DNA of 64,000 bases from CAYRHN01 sp964424115. Its GTDB lineage: Bacteria > Chloroflexota > Anaerolineae > Anaerolineales > Anaerolineaceae. Position 1 is the first letter of the stretch. Each line of letters starts with the position of its first letter. Below are positions 60,566 to 64,000 of the stretch, one piece after another. A program made the translations under genes and the position numbers. The notes under the pieces were generated by a model. It saw only the letters and a program-made list of their open reading frames with translations. It searched no databases and was not told the origin of the DNA. The stretch is from contig CAYRHN010000002.1 of assembly GCA_964424115.1 (NCBI GenBank), forward strand, positions 62,001 through 126,000, in the 5' to 3' direction.

Positions 60566-62632
60566 ATGAAAAAGATTTGGCATGACTGGCTGGAAAAGCT
60601 GGACCAAATTCCAGGATCCGCCTGGCAGGTCGGACTCACTTTGCTGGGCGTTACCATTCTTGGATACGGCCTCTTGCTGCCAAAATTGGGTTTGTATACA
60701 GATGATTGGACTTTCTTGTGGGTCTTTGACCGGATGGGACCGGTAGGGCTGCACGACTATTTCACCGTCAACCGTCCATTCTGGGGGCTGGTGTATCAAC
60801 TTACCATGCCACTTTTGGGCAGGGATCCGATAGTCTTGCATATTTATGGCCTTGTCTGGCGGTGGCTGGTCACTTTGGCTTTCTGGGGGATGGTGCGGGT
60901 AGTCTGGCCGCGCGCGAAGCGCCAGGCCTTCTGGGCTTCGCTGGTATTTCTGCTTTATCCAGGTTTCGCTCTGCAGTACATTTCTTTGTGCACCGGGAAT
61001 ATGTGGTTAGTGCTGGCATTCTGCCTGGCGTCCTTTATTCTGACCGGCAAAGCGCTCAGGCAGAGGGACCGGTATTGGGTGTATACCTTCATGGCTTTAC
61101 TATTCTCATTGGCCAATGTTTTAATGATGGAATATTTCCTGCCCCTTGAGTTGACCCGATTGCTGGTGATCTATGCGATCCTTTCGGAAGCAGAGAATGG
61201 ACTTGGAAAGAAGCTGCGCCATACTTTCTACCACTGGCTGCCTTTCGGCTTGATCCTGCTGATCGTGGTCTTGTGGAGGGTATTCTTCTTTAGCAATCAA
61301 ACCTTCACCTACCCGCTGTTGCTGATCCAACGTTTCAGGGCCGATGCATTGGATGGGTTCGTCCACCTTCTGAAAACCATTCCAGTTGATCTTTTCCAAA
61401 CCACCTTGGGAGCCTGGGGTCGTTTAGTGGGCGCTCCTCAAGAGTTTCAACCTGCAGGATCAACGCTTGTGCTATATGGCATATTGATCGTAGCGGGGCT
61501 GCTATTGTTTACAGCTCTCTTCATGCGGAAAAAGGAACCAACAGACGAGAGGCGATTCCAATGGGCATGGTCAGCGATCTTGTTCGGATTCTTGAGCATG
61601 CTGACCGCCGGTTGGCCTTTTTGGGTCACCGAATTGAGTATCGAACCCCTTTATTTTAACTCCCGTTTTACCATGCCCTTTATTTTGGGCTCCAGCCTCT
61701 TCCTGGTTGGTCTATTAGAATTGGTGCGCTGGAGATGGGTGCGGTCGATGATCCTGATTTTCTCTCTGGCTGGCGCACTGGGAGTGCAATTCTTGATCGC
61801 CAACGACTTCCGTTTGGATTGGATCGCCAATCAACGCCTGATGCAGCAGGTGTACACGCGCGTTCCAGCGTTGGCAGAGGGTTCGACCGTGCTTTTTAAT
61901 ACATTTGATATGCGGTATACCTCCACGGCTACCTTTACTGCCGAGATCAATCTGTTGTATCCGGCGGTAGGCAAGGAGCGCACAGCCTATGGAGCGCAAG
62001 TTGCCCGCCTGGTGGATGACTGGCAGGAGGCAGACGCTGATACACCCATCGAGGTCTATTTGATCATCGAAACCTATTGGGGCAAGGTGGGTCGGTCGGT
62101 CCTGGCTTATTACCCCTCTTATGATGCCTCGATCATGCCGCCGCCCAATTGCCTTTGGTTTGTGGATCAGTCGTATCCTCCGCTGTTCCAGGATTTTCAG
62201 AGAATCCAATCCTTCTCGGAGGCAGGCAATATCCTGACCGGAACCGATCTACGCGATCCGGAAAATTTCTATGTTCGTTTACTTGGACTGGACAAGAACC
62301 GCGAGGATGATTGTATCCTATTCCAACAAGCCGACCTGGCGCGCCAGGAGGGGGATTGGGCGCAGGTCACGGAAACGGCCCGGCAGCTTGAAGAGCACCA
62401 CAGTGAGCTGCTCAAACGTCTTTATTCATTGATATTCATCCAGGGGTATGGCATGCAGGGCGAATGGCAGAAAGCTGTGGAACTCAGTCAAGATCTCGCA
62501 GCGAACCTGCCGGGGCACCGATCCAAAGTGTGTGCGATTTGGGAATTGCTGGATGACCAGGCGCCGCCTGGAGCGGGTAAAACAGAGGCGCTGACGGAGA
62601 TCAAACAAGGGCTTTGCGCCGACCAATATTAA
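60566..62632 (+). CDS. Polytopic GT-C-like membrane protein 2
   Basis: The 688-residue paralogue shares GLYTDDW, FLLYPGFALQYISL, MEYFLPLELTRLL, LGAWGRLVGAP, AGWPFWVTEL and LIANDFRLDWI with the preceding protein, and a soluble C-terminal end (DCILFQQADLARQEGDW). It is almost certainly a tandem duplicate. A possible start upstream (60524) would overlap the first gene; Met 60566 follows a purine-rich CAGGG. The same functional caution applies. Confidence 0.7.
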   Translation: MKKIWHDWLEKLDQIPGSAWQVGLTLLGVTILGYGLLLPKLGLYTDDWTFLWVFDRMGPVGLHDYFTVNRPFWGLVYQLTMPLLGRDPIVLHIYGLVWRWLVTLAFWGMVRVVWPRAKRQAFWASLVFLLYPGFALQYISLCTGNMWLVLAFCLASFILTGKALRQRDRYWVYTFMALLFSLANVLMMEYFLPLELTRLLVIYAILSEAENGLGKKLRHTFYHWLPFGLILLIVVLWRVFFFSNQTFTYPLLLIQRFRADALDGFVHLLKTIPVDLFQTTLGAWGRLVGAPQEFQPAGSTLVLYGILIVAGLLLFTALFMRKKEPTDERRFQWAWSAILFGFLSMLTAGWPFWVTELSIEPLYFNSRFTMPFILGSSLFLVGLLELVRWRWVRSMILIFSLAGALGVQFLIANDFRLDWIANQRLMQQVYTRVPALAEGSTVLFNTFDMRYTSTATFTAEINLLYPAVGKERTAYGAQVARLVDDWQEADADTPIEVYLIIETYWGKVGRSVLAYYPSYDASIMPPPNCLWFVDQSYPPLFQDFQRIQSFSEAGNILTGTDLRDPENFYVRLLGLDKNREDDCILFQQADLARQEGDWAQVTETARQLEEHHSELLKRLYSLIFIQGYGMQGEWQKAVELSQDLAANLPGHRSKVCAIWELLDDQAPPGAGKTEALTEIKQGLCADQY

Positions 62633-62650
62633 TACTTTGGTATTAAACTA

Positions 62651-62683
62651 ATGAAAGCCGCGGACGCCGACCGCGGCTTTCAT
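62651..62683 (+). terminator. Terminator after the GT-C-like pair
   Basis: ATGAAAGCCGCGG (62651-62663) pairs perfectly with CCGCGGCTTTCAT (62671-62683), with a 7-base loop. The T-run is partly inside the stem. Confidence 0.75.
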
Positions 62684-62740
62684 ACTTAAGGAGGAGAAGA
62701 AGAGAAGTCACCCTTGTCTATATATTATCAAAAAGGCGTG

Positions 62741-62749
62741 TGTTATACT
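62741..62749 (+). promoter_or_regulatory. Extended -10 promoter of the ABC operon
   Basis: TGTTATACT (hexamer TATACT, 62744-62749), about 72 bases before the ATG at 62821. No convincing -35. Confidence 0.5.
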
Positions 62750-62820
62750 TGACGTCTAACCTACGATTACCCTACGCTGACAGGCAAATCCAATTGAATC
62801 GTGGTTATTTATGAGGCACT

Positions 62821-63858
62821 ATGAACGCTCCACTCCCCATTTCTGTTCCCTTGTCTATTGAAACCCAACATTTGGGACGTATCTACAAGATCCGCGGCGC
62901 GCGTAAAGGCGAGACCAAAATGCAAGCTGCTCTGACCGATGTCAACTTGACCGTGCAGCCTGGCGAACTGTTTGGCCTGCTGGGACCGAACGGCGCAGGC
63001 AAGACAACCCTGATCAAGATCCTTACCACCCTGCTTGCGCCTACCTCTGGGATTGGTAAAGTGGCCGGTATTGATGTTGCAAAATACCCTGAGCAGGTGC
63101 GGCCGCGCATTAACATGGTCTCGGGAGGCGAATCTTCCGGATATGGCTTGTTGACTGTGCGCGAGAATCTATGGATGTTCGCCCAGTTTTACGGCATTTC
63201 CAGTAAAGAAGCCAACCAGCGCATTGATACGCTGCTGGAGATCGTTGGCCTTTCTGACCGCAAGAACACCAAGTCCTCCGACCTGTCCACTGGCCTGCGC
63301 CAGAAGATGAATATTGTGCGCGGATTCTTGACCGATCCGGAAGTGCTCTTCCTGGACGAACCGACTTTAGGCCTGGACGTGGGCGCGGCGCGGGATGTGC
63401 GTAATTTTGTACGGCGCTGGATGGACGACGACCGCCATCGCACATTGCTGCTCACCACGCATTACATGGTCGAGGCGGATGAGCTGTGCGACCGGGTGGC
63501 GATCATCAATAAAGGGCGCGTGTTGGCTTGTGATACCCCTGCGGCACTGAAGCATTCTTTGCAGCGTGAAGCGATCTTCAATATCCAGCTGGAATCCCCC
63601 CAACCCCTGAAAAATGAGCAGTTCAACCGGCTGTCAGGGGTGAACCGCGCCAGTATCTCGGCGGAGAACGGCACCAGCGAATTGAGCCTGGTCTTGAACG
63701 AGGAAGCGGCCCTGGCAAACGTGATCGGAATCCTCACCGCTCAAAAAGCCCGCATCCTCTCCCTGCAAAAGCGCGAACCCAGCCTGGAGGATGTCTTTGT
63801 CAAGCTGACCGGTCAGCGGATGGAGGAGGTCGAACATGCCGATGCTCCCGCCGATTAA
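62821..63858 (+). CDS. ABC-2 type exporter ATP-binding protein
   Basis: The 345-residue ATPase has Walker A GPNGAGKTT, Q-loop region, signature LSTGLRQKMNIVRG (a variant of LSGGQ), Walker B VLFLDEPTLGLD and the switch His in LTTHYM. A C-terminal extension of about 100 residues is typical of the DrrA/NatA-like subfamily. It powers export of a drug or polymer across the membrane with the permease encoded next, which it overlaps by 23 bases. Confidence 0.93.
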   Translation: MNAPLPISVPLSIETQHLGRIYKIRGARKGETKMQAALTDVNLTVQPGELFGLLGPNGAGKTTLIKILTTLLAPTSGIGKVAGIDVAKYPEQVRPRINMVSGGESSGYGLLTVRENLWMFAQFYGISSKEANQRIDTLLEIVGLSDRKNTKSSDLSTGLRQKMNIVRGFLTDPEVLFLDEPTLGLDVGAARDVRNFVRRWMDDDRHRTLLLTTHYMVEADELCDRVAIINKGRVLACDTPAALKHSLQREAIFNIQLESPQPLKNEQFNRLSGVNRASISAENGTSELSLVLNEEAALANVIGILTAQKARILSLQKREPSLEDVFVKLTGQRMEEVEHADAPAD

Positions 63859-64000
63859 GAAAAAGGATACAGGCGTCAGCCTGTTCATGCGCACCATTTT
63901 TGGACGATCTTACCCGCGCATCGTGGGGATGCAGCGGGAACGCTCCTGGGTGTTCTTTGATGTATTCCTGCCGATGCTCTCCGTTTCGGCCTACGTATTC
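63836..64000 (+). CDS. ABC-2 type exporter permease, N-terminal part (continues past window)
   Basis: Starting at ATG 63836, after GGAGGAGG, the frame is open to the window end and encodes 55 residues: MPMLPPIKKKDTG, then FGRSYPRIVGMQRERSWVFF and VFLPMLSVSAYVF entering a first helix. It overlaps the ATPase gene by 23 bases. This is the usual pairing for ABC-2 exporters. Only the cytoplasmic N-terminus is visible. Confidence 0.75.
   Translation, partial: MPMLPPIKKKDTGVSLFMRTIFGRSYPRIVGMQRERSWVFFDVFLPMLSVSAYVF

Overview
The window looks like a chromosome segment of a Chloroflexota bacterium of the Anaerolineae type. This is inferred from gene style: surface proteins with long Thr/Pro linkers, Ser/Thr kinases fused to TolB-like propellers, an energy-converting [NiFe]-hydrogenase next to housekeeping genes, and cytochrome bd. 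No rRNA or marker search was possible. No CRISPR array or rRNA gene was seen. One tRNA gene, tRNA-Lys(CTT), is present.

Layout. 1-3407: right end of an integrated mobile element (RepA-like ATPase, CHC2/TOPRIM primase, excisionase-like HTH, tyrosine integrase, a cluster of six 10-bp repeats) abutting the 3' end of tRNA-Lys (3408-3480, minus). 3538-10858: housekeeping genes (SRAP protein, FtcD, Dcd, MalY/PatB-type lyase, cold-shock protein, and the prfA-prmC-tsaC translation cluster). 11036-13583: a soluble MgtE-like sensor protein paired with an NRAMP-family transporter whose metal-site residues look like the magnesium-type clade. 13703-16093: cydAB. 16228-23725: RidA with a Cys-rich tail, a two-component system, and an envelope/polysaccharide run (GT2, CapD-like dehydratase, two FemAB ligases). 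23726-29843: two kinase-propeller paralogues, a small anchored Thr/Pro protein and a hydrolase. 30005-38587: inositol-phosphate synthase, a polysaccharide deacetylase lipoprotein, a HIT protein, three tandem LysM/M23 lipoproteins and an MFS exporter. 38644-45737: MenA-like prenyltransferase, PAS-GAF-GGDEF protein, TPR-propeller protein, HAD hydrolase, small membrane protein and CtpA protease. 45734-54239 (minus): an eleven-gene group 4 [NiFe]-hydrogenase operon that includes its own maturation protease. 54470-62632: a UvrA with an N-terminal transglutaminase-like domain, then two paralogous multi-membrane GT-C-like proteins. 62821-64000: start of an ABC exporter operon.

The most unusual items are the transglutaminase-UvrA fusion, with a visible Cys-His-Asp triad that recalls the transglutaminase fold of eukaryotic XPC/Rad4; the split MgtE-sensor/NRAMP magnesium pair; the RidA protein with a metallothionein-like tail; and the integrase control region, where a hairpin encloses the ribosome binding site. 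Several genes appear to have leaderless or nearly leaderless transcripts, with a -10 box six to eight bases before the ATG. Tandem paralogy is a theme: FemAB x2, kinase-propeller x2, LysM-M23 x3, GT-C-like x2.
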